64,000 nucleotides of DNA. Source: Rheinheimera riviphila (GTDB taxonomy: Bacteria; Pseudomonadota; Gammaproteobacteria; Enterobacterales; Alteromonadaceae). Where the stretch lies: NCBI RefSeq assembly GCF_004005945.1, contig NZ_SACS01000007.1:62001-126000 (forward strand), in the 5' to 3' direction. Every line of letters begins with the position of its first letter. Position 1 is the stretch's first letter. This document shows, in pieces, positions 39,661 through 47,005 of the stretch. The notes beneath the pieces were generated by a model. It was not told where the DNA came from. It saw only the letters and a program-made list of their open reading frames with translations, and made no database searches. The translations under genes and the position numbers were made by a program.

Positions 39661-40038
39661 TCAGGCTCCTGTCACTTTGATTGGATCCGGCCCCGGATGA
39701 GCCAGTAAATATTCGATATCCTGTACCGACTGGCGCCACAGGCTGGTTAAATCGCCAAGCTTGGTTAAACCGGCAGCGGTCAGGCTGTAGTATTTACGTG
39801 GCCGGATGTCGCCTTCCTGCACCCACTGCGCATCCAGTAATTGCTCGCGTTTTAAGCGGTCGAGCAATGGATACAAAGTGCCTTCGGTGATCGCTGTGGA
39901 CTTAAAACTCTGCAATACCTTCAGCAATTCCAGCCCATATAAAGTGCGGTGTTGCAGCGCCGCCAGGATCACCAGTTCCAGTGAGCCTTTGCGAAGTTGC
40001 ACTTCCCATTTTTCCTGTGTTTTGTCATCGGTCGTCAT
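39661..40038 (-). CDS. PadR-family transcriptional regulator
   Basis: The 125 residues carry the PadR winged helix: LRKGSLELVILAALQHRTLYGLELLKVL, then ITEGTLYPLLDRLKREQLL and the wing RKYYSLTAAG. PadR proteins are usually local repressors that respond to phenolic compounds or envelope stress; the ligand here is unknown. It is the first gene of a padR-HAAS operon and probably represses itself through the symmetric site at 40081. Confidence 0.92.
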   Translation of the reverse strand: MTTDDKTQEKWEVQLRKGSLELVILAALQHRTLYGLELLKVLQSFKSTAITEGTLYPLLDRLKREQLLDAQWVQEGDIRPRKYYSLTAAGLTKLGDLTSLWRQSVQDIEYLLAHPGPDPIKVTGA

Positions 40039-40077
40039 TGGCAGCCTGTTGCTTCAAAGGAATCGATTTAGAAATTC

Positions 40078-40101
40078 ATTATACTTTGCAATACATAGTA
40101 T
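40078..40101 (-). promoter_or_regulatory. padR promoter with candidate PadR operator
   Basis: On the minus strand TATAAT (40083-40078) is a good -10. It abuts a 21-bp stretch (40081-40101) with perfect outer arms ATACT/AGTAT. The overlap with the -10 suggests repression by PadR. The -35 is not clear. Confidence 0.5.
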
Positions 40102-40291
40102 GGTGTTAACCATAACCATTAAACTTTGCAAGCGCAAGTCCATTCCGGCACATTAGGTACAAATTTGTCGAAAAAAACCGCAAACAATGTCAGGTGGAGC
40201 TGCGCTAGAGTGCAGCTACCGGTTGAAGCCAGCAGGTGGAATACGATGGGTGTGGAACAGGAACTGTGTAATGCCAGGAGTAAGGAACCCA

Positions 40292-41197
40292 ATGAAAGTA
40301 CAAACGTCGATGCAGTATCAGCAGCGTTTACAGCGGGTGATTGATTATATTTATCAGCATCTTAGCGAAGACTTAACCTTGGAGCAGTTGGCAGAGCAAG
40401 CCTGGATGTCGCCATGGCATTTTCATCGTATCTACCGCTTGTTGGCAGAAGAACCGGTCAACATGACAGTCCGGCGGCTACGGCTGCAATCGGCAGCAGG
40501 GCAGCTATTACGTAGTGAGTTATCGCTGCTACAGATAGCACGCCAGTTGCGCTATAGCAGCGCTGAAGCACTGAGCCGGGCTTTTCGCAAACAATATGGC
40601 GTCAGTCCGCAGCAGTACAAGCAACAGTACCGTCATCAACTGACGACTGCCGCCAGCGTTGAGGAGTTTACTAACATGATGTTACAACCCAGTGCTCAGC
40701 CTGATCTACAGGCCTATCCAATTGAAATTCAACCTTTTGCCAGTGTATCGTTGGTTGGATTACCCCATCAGGGTGACTATCTTGGCATCGGCCAAACCTT
40801 TGACAAACTAGCGATGCTGGCCGGTGAAGCCGGTTTACTCGATGAACAAAGCCGTTTTTTTGGTCTGTATTACGACGACCCGCTCACAGTACCGGCCAAA
40901 GACCTGCGGGCACTGGCCTGTGTCAGCGTACCTACGGAAACACGATTGGATCCAACGCAACCTGGTGCCGGGCAGCTGCAATATCTGGACTTGCCACAAG
41001 GTATCACCGTCAGTTTGTTATTCCAGGGCGATTACGCGCAGCTGGAGCAACCCTACAACTGGCTGTTTGGCCAGTGGCTACCGCACAGTGGCGAGGAGCT
41101 AGCGGATTTTCCACCCTTTGAAGAATATCTGAATGATGTGAAGGACACCCCGCCAGCAGAGTTGCTGACGCAAATGCGGTGTTATTTAAAGCGGTAA
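40292..41197 (+). CDS. AraC-family regulator with GyrI-like ligand domain
   Basis: The 301 residues begin with an N-terminal AraC-type double helix-turn-helix (QRVIDYIYQHLSEDLTLEQLA and LQIARQLRYSSAEALSRAFRKQYGVSP), followed by a GyrI-like effector-binding domain (about 130-300, VSLVGLPHQGDYLGIGQTFDKL). This order is typical of Rob/SoxS-like regulators of the AraC-GyrI type. AAGGA precedes ATG 40292. It is divergent from padR; its targets are unknown. Confidence 0.9.
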   Translation: MKVQTSMQYQQRLQRVIDYIYQHLSEDLTLEQLAEQAWMSPWHFHRIYRLLAEEPVNMTVRRLRLQSAAGQLLRSELSLLQIARQLRYSSAEALSRAFRKQYGVSPQQYKQQYRHQLTTAASVEEFTNMMLQPSAQPDLQAYPIEIQPFASVSLVGLPHQGDYLGIGQTFDKLAMLAGEAGLLDEQSRFFGLYYDDPLTVPAKDLRALACVSVPTETRLDPTQPGAGQLQYLDLPQGITVSLLFQGDYAQLEQPYNWLFGQWLPHSGEELADFPPFEEYLNDVKDTPPAELLTQMRCYLKR

Positions 41198-41226
41198 AAC
41201 GCTTGACGGGTCATCCTGCTGGCAAG

Positions 41227-41255
41227 AAAAACCCCGCGAATGCTGCGGGGTTTTT
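41227..41255. terminator. bidirectional terminator between the AraC gene and the PEP-CTERM gene
   Basis: AAAAACCCCGC and GCGGGGTTTTT form an 11-bp stem around GAATGCT. The A- and T-runs allow use by both convergent genes. Confidence 0.88.
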
Positions 41256-41321
41256 CAAAAGTGGCAGGCTGCTTAAGCGGGCGAAATTGATACCGAACTT
41301 GCAGATTCTGGTGATCAACCT

Positions 41322-42137
41322 TCAGCTCAGTTGCGGCTGACGACGACGGGCCGTTAAACCCATGCCGAGCAAACCTAAAGCAAACACACCCAGGGTACCA
41401 GGCGCAGAAACATCCAACTGTTCGGCGTTAATTAAAAAGCCAAATTGCGCTTTGTTTGCCTGACCTTCAATGGTCTGAAAACCAAGACAACCCGCTTGCG
41501 CACCAGCAACTGCACAGGCTGCTGCACTAAGTAAGTTCAGCGACTGAGTGGTTTCGATCAAGTTGATGGTGTATTTAAAACCGTCATAGACAAACGAGGT
41601 GACTAAATTTTCCTGGTTGATAATGACAAAAATGTCATCACATGAACTGACGCTGGTAAAACCGCAATTGGTGTTCGAGCCATTGTTTGGCGTTTCTTTG
41701 AAGCGGACATCAAAGTTTAAAACTTTGGCCGGGAAGGTCGGTCCCATTTCTGGTGCAAATGGTTTTAAGGTTAACGAGGTGCGCAGCACGGCACTTTGCA
41801 GGGTCTGAAAACCAGCGGTTAACACATTATTATGGTGGGTAATACTGTTGGTTAAAGCTGCAGCTGTACCGCCGGTCGTGGCCAAAGCGGTATCGGCCAT
41901 CTCGTCGAGGACTAACGCACTGCGATTTAGCGAGCCGCCACCTTCGTACTTACCACCTGTAGCACCCCAACTGATAACTTTGTCTTTAACGACGGTCGTG
42001 CCATTACCACCACTAAATACCACCGGATTTTCCCAATTCGAACTGGCGAAATATTCCCAACTGGTGACGAGCCCTGCGGTAGCGCTCAGCGGCGATAAAG
42101 CGGCAGCAAGTACCGAGGCAATGATTAGTTTACGCAT
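41322..42137 (-). CDS. THxN-family PEP-CTERM surface protein
   Basis: This is a secreted protein of 271 residues with a signal peptide (LIIASVLAAALSPLSATA), a beta-rich body with the THxN motif (SITHHNN near 105), and a C-terminal sorting tripartite signal: short motif SAPGTLG, a hydrophobic helix (VFALGLLGMGL) and Arg cluster (ARRR). Such proteins are processed by exosortase and are often surface or biofilm-related. The Pro-Glu-Pro motif itself is SAP here. GGAG precedes ATG 42137. No exosortase gene is in the window. Confidence 0.82.
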   Translation of the reverse strand: MRKLIIASVLAAALSPLSATAGLVTSWEYFASSNWENPVVFSGGNGTTVVKDKVISWGATGGKYEGGGSLNRSALVLDEMADTALATTGGTAAALTNSITHHNNVLTAGFQTLQSAVLRTSLTLKPFAPEMGPTFPAKVLNFDVRFKETPNNGSNTNCGFTSVSSCDDIFVIINQENLVTSFVYDGFKYTINLIETTQSLNLLSAAACAVAGAQAGCLGFQTIEGQANKAQFGFLINAEQLDVSAPGTLGVFALGLLGMGLTARRRQPQLS

Positions 42138-42452
42138 TTCACACTCCATGTTTAGTTGAATTATTTAGACTAAAAACGTCAGTCCGACCTGCTAAGGCAA
42201 GTTGTATGCCAGCAGATCAACTGCTTGAATTCGTTCCTTAATTATGGAAAATGAATATTTATGCTGTATAGGAAATAGACACTAATCGGACGAAACCCGC
42301 CAATTGTTGATAGGCATTCCAGTTAGTCGACAAATATTTTGCAGAAGTGCAGCATAACGTTTACGGCATTTTCATTACAATTGACGGCAATACCAACAAT
42401 CTGATTTATGCTTATGCTGAATTTTGATTTTAACGAACATCGGGTGCTCTCC
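42138..42452. other. divergent intergenic region, no gene seen
   Basis: The 315 bases between the PEP-CTERM gene and the SEC-C gene are AT-rich and should carry two divergent promoters. The SEC-C gene might begin earlier at ATG 42408. No repeat or RNA structure was recognised. Confidence 0.4.
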
Positions 42453-44021
42453 ATGAACAACGTGCTTGTGATCAACTGCAGCAAAGATGCTGCCGAATTT
42501 TTTTCTACCCTGCGCCAAGGGGTTACCCTAAGTCCACTCACGGCTGCACCAACTAAACATTATCGCGACGATGCCACGATCCAAACCGAAATCAGCGCTG
42601 AACCTTGGTTTTTTCAACAATTTCTGGTGCATCAAGTCAGCATTGAAGGCAAAAAACAGCTGATTGTGATGGAATTGCATACCCGCTACGTGGTCGTCAT
42701 TTCCGGTGTTCGTAAAGGCGACTGCCAGGGTTTTCTGGATGCGCTGCAGCAGCAACTCCACGCGGTGTTAAAGGCGGCATTTGATCGTTACCTGCCCGAA
42801 CTCAACATCCAGCTGCAGCCATGCATCAGTCATACAAAAGCCGCCGATGTACGCTGGCATCAACGCAGTGAACGCAGCGCACAAGGGCAAATTAATCAGG
42901 TCACCCAATTGCTCAAAGATGGTTTTTTTATTGATTATCTGCAGGCACACGACGGCAAGCTGTTATTTCACCAAAAACTAAATGCCGGTGCGATGCTGCC
43001 TTCCCGCGCAACGTTTGCCGATGGCCGGCCGGCAACCGCGTCTCAGGCGTTATTAGAACGTTATGGCCACCAGTTTGCAGCGCTGACGGATGCTCAGCAA
43101 CAACTGTGGCAACAGCGTGAATATGAAAAAAAGGTCGAAAAAGCCAATCAAAACTATCAGCAGACGCAGCTTCAGCTGGCATTGATCGGCAGCTATCACA
43201 ACTTCGACAAATTCGCGCGTGCAGGTTTTAGCTCAACAGACGTGTTGAATTTTCAGGACTTTTTTATCAATGCCGATGATAGCTGCGGTATTGTTAATCT
43301 GGCAGAACTGGACGGCTTATTGGCGGGTATTGCCTCAGGCCCGACGATGATCCATCCATCACTATGGTTGCCGGTGGTGATCCCAAATGCGGCAGTCCAC
43401 ACAGAAGCTGAGATCGGGATAGGTGTAAAATACTGCATCAAATTGCTCAATTGCAACGCGGACTTGTTGATGGAAAATCAGCAGGCCTACTGCGGACTTT
43501 GGTTAAGAGATAAACAGCGAAATATCGATTTTGTCGCCTTTTGTTATGGCTTTACCCTGGCGATGACCTTTGATCCTGAGCCGTGGCTCAGTTTACCGGC
43601 AGAGCTGCAAAGTCGCTTGCAACCCATCCTGATGGTGGCATTGCGGGAGCCGGATTTACTGAAAACCTTTGCCGCCTTGCCAGCGCGCACGCAGGAGCTG
43701 CTTTGCCGGTATTTTGAAGATACGGTCTGCCAGGTGCAGCTGTATTGGTTAAAACAGCGGGCAAAAGAATTTGGCAAAAACCCGACACAGCTAACCAGCA
43801 ACCGAGCCCCGGTATCGATTGACCCGCGAATTTTTGCCAGTATCGCCCTGCCTTTTGAGGAGCTGCTGGATTACGCCTTCGATCTCACCAAATTTAAAAT
43901 CCAACCGCCCTCGCCGCCACCGCAACAGCCGGTACGTCGCGACGAACAAAAGACCGGCCGCAACGATCCTTGCCCTTGTGGTAGTGGCCGTAAATATAAA
44001 AAATGTTGTGGCAGCAACTAG
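42453..44021 (+). CDS. UPF0149/SEC-C zinc-motif protein with extra N-terminal domain
   Basis: The 522 residues (537 if ATG 42408 is used) have three parts. An N-terminal domain (about 1-110; [14 protein letters not shown], then [19 protein letters not shown]) resembles the DUF6933 type, but weakly. A coiled region (about 190-240) leads to a YecA/UPF0149-like domain with [24 protein letters not shown]-terminal SEC-C zinc motif ([18 protein letters not shown]) closes the protein. SEC-C motifs bind zinc and mediate protein contacts. The function of this combination is unknown. Its end overlaps the broken acetyltransferase gene. Confidence 0.8.
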   Translation: MNNVLVINCSKDAAEFFSTLRQGVTLSPLTAAPTKHYRDDATIQTEISAEPWFFQQFLVHQVSIEGKKQLIVMELHTRYVVVISGVRKGDCQGFLDALQQQLHAVLKAAFDRYLPELNIQLQPCISHTKAADVRWHQRSERSAQGQINQVTQLLKDGFFIDYLQAHDGKLLFHQKLNAGAMLPSRATFADGRPATASQALLERYGHQFAALTDAQQQLWQQREYEKKVEKANQNYQQTQLQLALIGSYHNFDKFARAGFSSTDVLNFQDFFINADDSCGIVNLAELDGLLAGIASGPTMIHPSLWLPVVIPNAAVHTEAEIGIGVKYCIKLLNCNADLLMENQQAYCGLWLRDKQRNIDFVAFCYGFTLAMTFDPEPWLSLPAELQSRLQPILMVALREPDLLKTFAALPARTQELLCRYFEDTVCQVQLYWLKQRAKEFGKNPTQLTSNRAPVSIDPRIFASIALPFEELLDYAFDLTKFKIQPPSPPPQQPVRRDEQKTGRNDPCPCGSGRKYKKCCGSN

Positions 44022-44401
44022 CGGGCAAGCCAGGGACTAAGCTGGTGATTGGTCTTCATATCCCGCAGTAACAACGAACCAGTACCACAGACGTTTTGCT
44101 GCTCATCCAGCAGCAACCAGGTCTGCGGAATATACCCAAAATCATTGAAGATTCGGGTAGGCGACGAGATCGTGAGGCCCCAGGAGCATAGCTGTTCTAT
44201 GTGACTGGGGCGAACGAGCGAAGGCAACACCCCCGCATCTTCAAGGATGACGGGTATATCATCACTTTGCAGTGATTCGGCAAGCTCAGCAGCAAAATCC
44301 GCCAGCGTTCTCTCTGGAAACAGCGCATGCCATTCGTCGAAATGCCATTGGGCGATTTGCGGGATGGCTTGAGGGTTTTTACGAAGATTAATCAATTGCA
44401 T
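44018..44401 (-). pseudogene. truncated GNAT acetyltransferase with in-frame ERIC-like insertion
   Basis: The open frame encodes 127 residues. Residues 1-48 (MQLINLRKNPQAIPQIA...) and 91-127 (WLLLDEQQNVCGTGSLLLRDM) look like the start of a GNAT N-acetyltransferase. Residues 49-90 are exactly 42 codons from the ERIC-like element at 44131-44257. The frame then stops at LSPWLAR, just where the acetyl-CoA-binding core (the RGxG motif) should begin. Catalytic activity is therefore very unlikely. The remaining region is occupied by the 3' end of the SEC-C gene. Confidence 0.78.
44131..44257. repeat. complete ERIC/IRU-like element inside the acetyltransferase frame
   Basis: This 127-bp element has the same TATACCCAAAATCATTGAAG and CTTCAAGGATGACGGGTATA ends as the copy at 38980 and the same central GTGACTGGGGCGA block. 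A TA duplication is likely at the insertion point. Its net length of 126 bases preserves the host reading frame. Confidence 0.85.
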
Positions 44402-44440
44402 GACAAAACAACCTGGAGATCCTGCAGGCACAAGCAGACG

Positions 44441-45784
44441 CTAGAGCATACGCCAGAGACTATCTTTCACTTGCCGCAACTGTACAAAATTCTGCTGCAT
44501 TAATAGCCGAAAACCTTCGCTGCAGCTTGGCTCAGCGCTGAGTTGTTGCCAGTACTGCTCGGCCATCTGATACGCAGCTCGCCAGTGAACACCGGCGACG
44601 TCCAGTTTTAAGTTTGGCAGCCAGGCATCCTGCTTGATAACGCCGGAGCGAGCCGGTGCAAAGCACATCGGCAGCATATCGTAACAAGGCGCCAGCTGCA
44701 GTTCTGGTCTTTCCAGTGAATCATCCAACCAAAAAAACGATAAATTGCCGTTGTGCATATCGGAATTTCCGATCAACTGCCCAAAACACCAAATTCGATG
44801 CACCAGTTGCCTGTCAGCATCAGACAATAGCCCCAGGTCTACCAATTCGTTTGCCAGCAGGGGCCAGGATAAATTGGCTTTGCCGATGAATTCGGCATCA
44901 ACCGCCATCAGCGATACCAAGCCGTACCGCGCAAATAATCCTTCGCGATCAAACCGCTCTGACAGAAGAAAAGTACGTTGTTCACTTTGCACAATCTGGC
45001 ATTTTGCAGAAGGTACACCCCACGAAGCTAACAATGTGAGCGCCGCAGCTTCGGCACATAACAAATCCGCCCACCGCTGCGCCACCGGGTTAGATTCTGC
45101 GGTCAGGGCTGCCGAATACTTAACTAAATAATGGCGCTCATCGATACCAGCGGTAAATTTCGGCTGTTCACCCGCAGCCGACGAAGGGCCGATTTCCCCC
45201 TGATCAGCCAAACTAGCTTTAGTCGGCAACTCAGTCATTTGACAAGACTGTGGCTGTAGAGTTAACCAGCGATGATAACTATCATGCCCAATCAGCAAAT
45301 TTCCGACGGCGTCATGTGGGATCAGCACCAAGGCTTTTAACACATCTTCCGCTTGCCACAATTCAGGCTCAGCGGATGTCAATTCAAGCGCTTGCCAGCA
45401 CTGTTTGGCTAACGCACGACCAATAAACCCTCGTGGGCGCATATCTTGGATAAACCAGGGTAAATCGTCGTACAGATACTGTTGTTCGGGGGTTTGCAGC
45501 AAATAGTATTGCGGGTACAACAAAAATAGTTGCCCCAGCAGCGCTGGTTCTCCTGCCGGGCTGACTTTATACACAGGCCAATTCTGATGACCATCCAGCG
45601 CCTTTACTGCAAAATAACGTGCTTGTCTGGCGTGCCCGACCTGCAAAACCTTCGGCCCCAACTTTTGCAAACGCCTGGACAACGTCGGTTGGCTGATGGC
45701 CAGTGCGAACATCATTTCTTTAGTGGTTTTCCCACCCGCCAGCAATAAACTCAGGACATTCTCCAGTTCAGGGTCAAGGCGCAT
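44441..45784 (-). CDS. yjjJ: YjjJ-type HipA-family kinase with fused helix-turn-helix
   Basis: HipA-like proteins are serine/threonine kinases; YjjJ of E. coli is a stand-alone toxin-like member. The 447 residues have an N-terminal winged helix (ISQPTLSRRLQKLG near 30-43), a P-loop-like GEIGPSSAAGEQPKF near 205, the catalytic GNSDMHNGNLSFF and the metal-binding APCYDMLPM. The DNA-binding part is built in, so no separate HipB antitoxin gene is expected and none is seen. Three GAATAGAT repeats lie directly upstream. The catalytic residues look intact. Confidence 0.87.
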   Translation of the reverse strand: MRLDPELENVLSLLLAGGKTTKEMMFALAISQPTLSRRLQKLGPKVLQVGHARQARYFAVKALDGHQNWPVYKVSPAGEPALLGQLFLLYPQYYLLQTPEQQYLYDDLPWFIQDMRPRGFIGRALAKQCWQALELTSAEPELWQAEDVLKALVLIPHDAVGNLLIGHDSYHRWLTLQPQSCQMTELPTKASLADQGEIGPSSAAGEQPKFTAGIDERHYLVKYSAALTAESNPVAQRWADLLCAEAAALTLLASWGVPSAKCQIVQSEQRTFLLSERFDREGLFARYGLVSLMAVDAEFIGKANLSWPLLANELVDLGLLSDADRQLVHRIWCFGQLIGNSDMHNGNLSFFWLDDSLERPELQLAPCYDMLPMCFAPARSGVIKQDAWLPNLKLDVAGVHWRAAYQMAEQYWQQLSAEPSCSEGFRLLMQQNFVQLRQVKDSLWRML

Positions 45785-45786
45785 CA

Positions 45787-45882
45787 GAATAGATCGGTGA
45801 ATAGATTTAAGAATTAATATAGATTAATAAGCCATTGAATTAGAATATTAAATTTTTCAAGTTATTAAATAAATGAATAGAT
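45787..45882. repeat. three GAATAGAT repeats upstream of yjjJ, possible operator
   Basis: GAATAGAT occurs at 45787-45794, 45799-45806 and 45875-45882 (plus strand), with a related ATATAGAT between. The region is very AT-rich and must carry the yjjJ promoter. The fused HTH of YjjJ could bind here; this is inference. Confidence 0.4.
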
Positions 45883-45946
45883 ACTCCCGCCGTATAAAAT
45901 TTCTGGACAGGCCTGGACATACCAAAATTAATGTTCAGTAAAAACG

Positions 45947-47005
45947 CTAACTGAGCTCAGAGTTCAGGTGGGAAGTGTCGAACAAATCAGCCTGCAGCTG
46001 TGAAGCCGTATTATAACCAGCCACCGCCGGTTCACCGACAACCATTGCCGGCACCGGCTGACTGACCATCAGCGCTGCAATATTCAGATTGTTGATATCA
46101 GCTTCCGCCCAGCGCCCGCCTTTTGCGACAAAACAGGCATTCGCTGCCTGAATGTCATGGGTTGGTTTCACCCATAACGGTACCCAAGCTTGTTGTAGGT
46201 TCTCGCTGGCGCCGTTAAAAGTACCGCCTTTTGTCGATGAGTGGATCACCAGCGCACTATCCGCCAGGCAATAGATATACCGGTTTCTGGCCATCGCATG
46301 CGCCGCAGAAAATGCCGCTTCCGGATAAACCGACGAGATAAGCACAGTCGTGCCATTCATCAGCCCCTGCCGCCATTTGGCGCTGGTGGCGGCTTTCAGT
46401 AAGCTGTCTGCCAGCACCCCAACCACCGCGCCAGAACTGTGCATCGCGCCGAGCATCGCCGCTTCATCTACACCGCGAGCGCCACCAGAAACAATAGCCA
46501 CCCCGGCAGCGGCCGCCTTGGCGCCGACTTGCTGGGTAAATAACAAATCATCGGTAACTGCATTGCGCGACCCCACCACCGCCAGACCACCGGCATTTAA
46601 TAGTGCTTTATTACCGCAACCAAATAACACCGGCGGCGAGGCATTTTTTAAGCGTTGTTTTAACCGTGTCGGATATTCTGCATCTGAGCGGGTAACCAGC
46701 CAAAGACCAGCCCGCTGCCATTTCTCCAGCGCCAGCGCCAGACTGTGACCACGCTTTAGCAACTGCAAAATGCGCGAAGCCTCCAACTGCGCAATCTGGC
46801 AGCCCTGCAACAACACCGAAACATCTGCTCTCAGTAAATCAGCTGGTGTCGCACCTTGTTGGTTGAGCCACAACGCAAAACGCCCCCACTCGGCAGTGCT
46901 GAGCGGTTTCACATTATCGGAACTATTTATAATTGCAGCACTGGCCGCACTGAAATAGCAGGTCAACAGTACCGTCGCTTGCGCCATAGGGGATAAATTC
47001 ATCAA
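45947..47005 (-). CDS. DprA-like Rossmann protein paired with RecQ-PRTase
   Basis: The 352 residues resemble the DprA/Smf family: VVGSRNAVTDDL near 144 and SGGARGVDEAAMLGAM at 173 form the Rossmann nucleotide-binding core; NRYIYCLADSALVIHS and KGGTFNGASENL follow. Classical DprA loads RecA on single-stranded DNA during transformation, but that gene is normally beside topA or def. This one instead overlaps recQ by 4 bases (ATGA), so the two proteins are translationally coupled. DprA-like proteins also act as antitoxins to phosphoribosyltransferase toxins (ShosTA). I regard a defence role as plausible but unproven. Confidence 0.82.
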   Translation of the reverse strand: MMNLSPMAQATVLLTCYFSAASAAIINSSDNVKPLSTAEWGRFALWLNQQGATPADLLRADVSVLLQGCQIAQLEASRILQLLKRGHSLALALEKWQRAGLWLVTRSDAEYPTRLKQRLKNASPPVLFGCGNKALLNAGGLAVVGSRNAVTDDLLFTQQVGAKAAAAGVAIVSGGARGVDEAAMLGAMHSSGAVVGVLADSLLKAATSAKWRQGLMNGTTVLISSVYPEAAFSAAHAMARNRYIYCLADSALVIHSSTKGGTFNGASENLQQAWVPLWVKPTHDIQAANACFVAKGGRWAEADINNLNIAALMVSQPVPAMVVGEPAVAGYNTASQLQADLFDTSHLNSELS

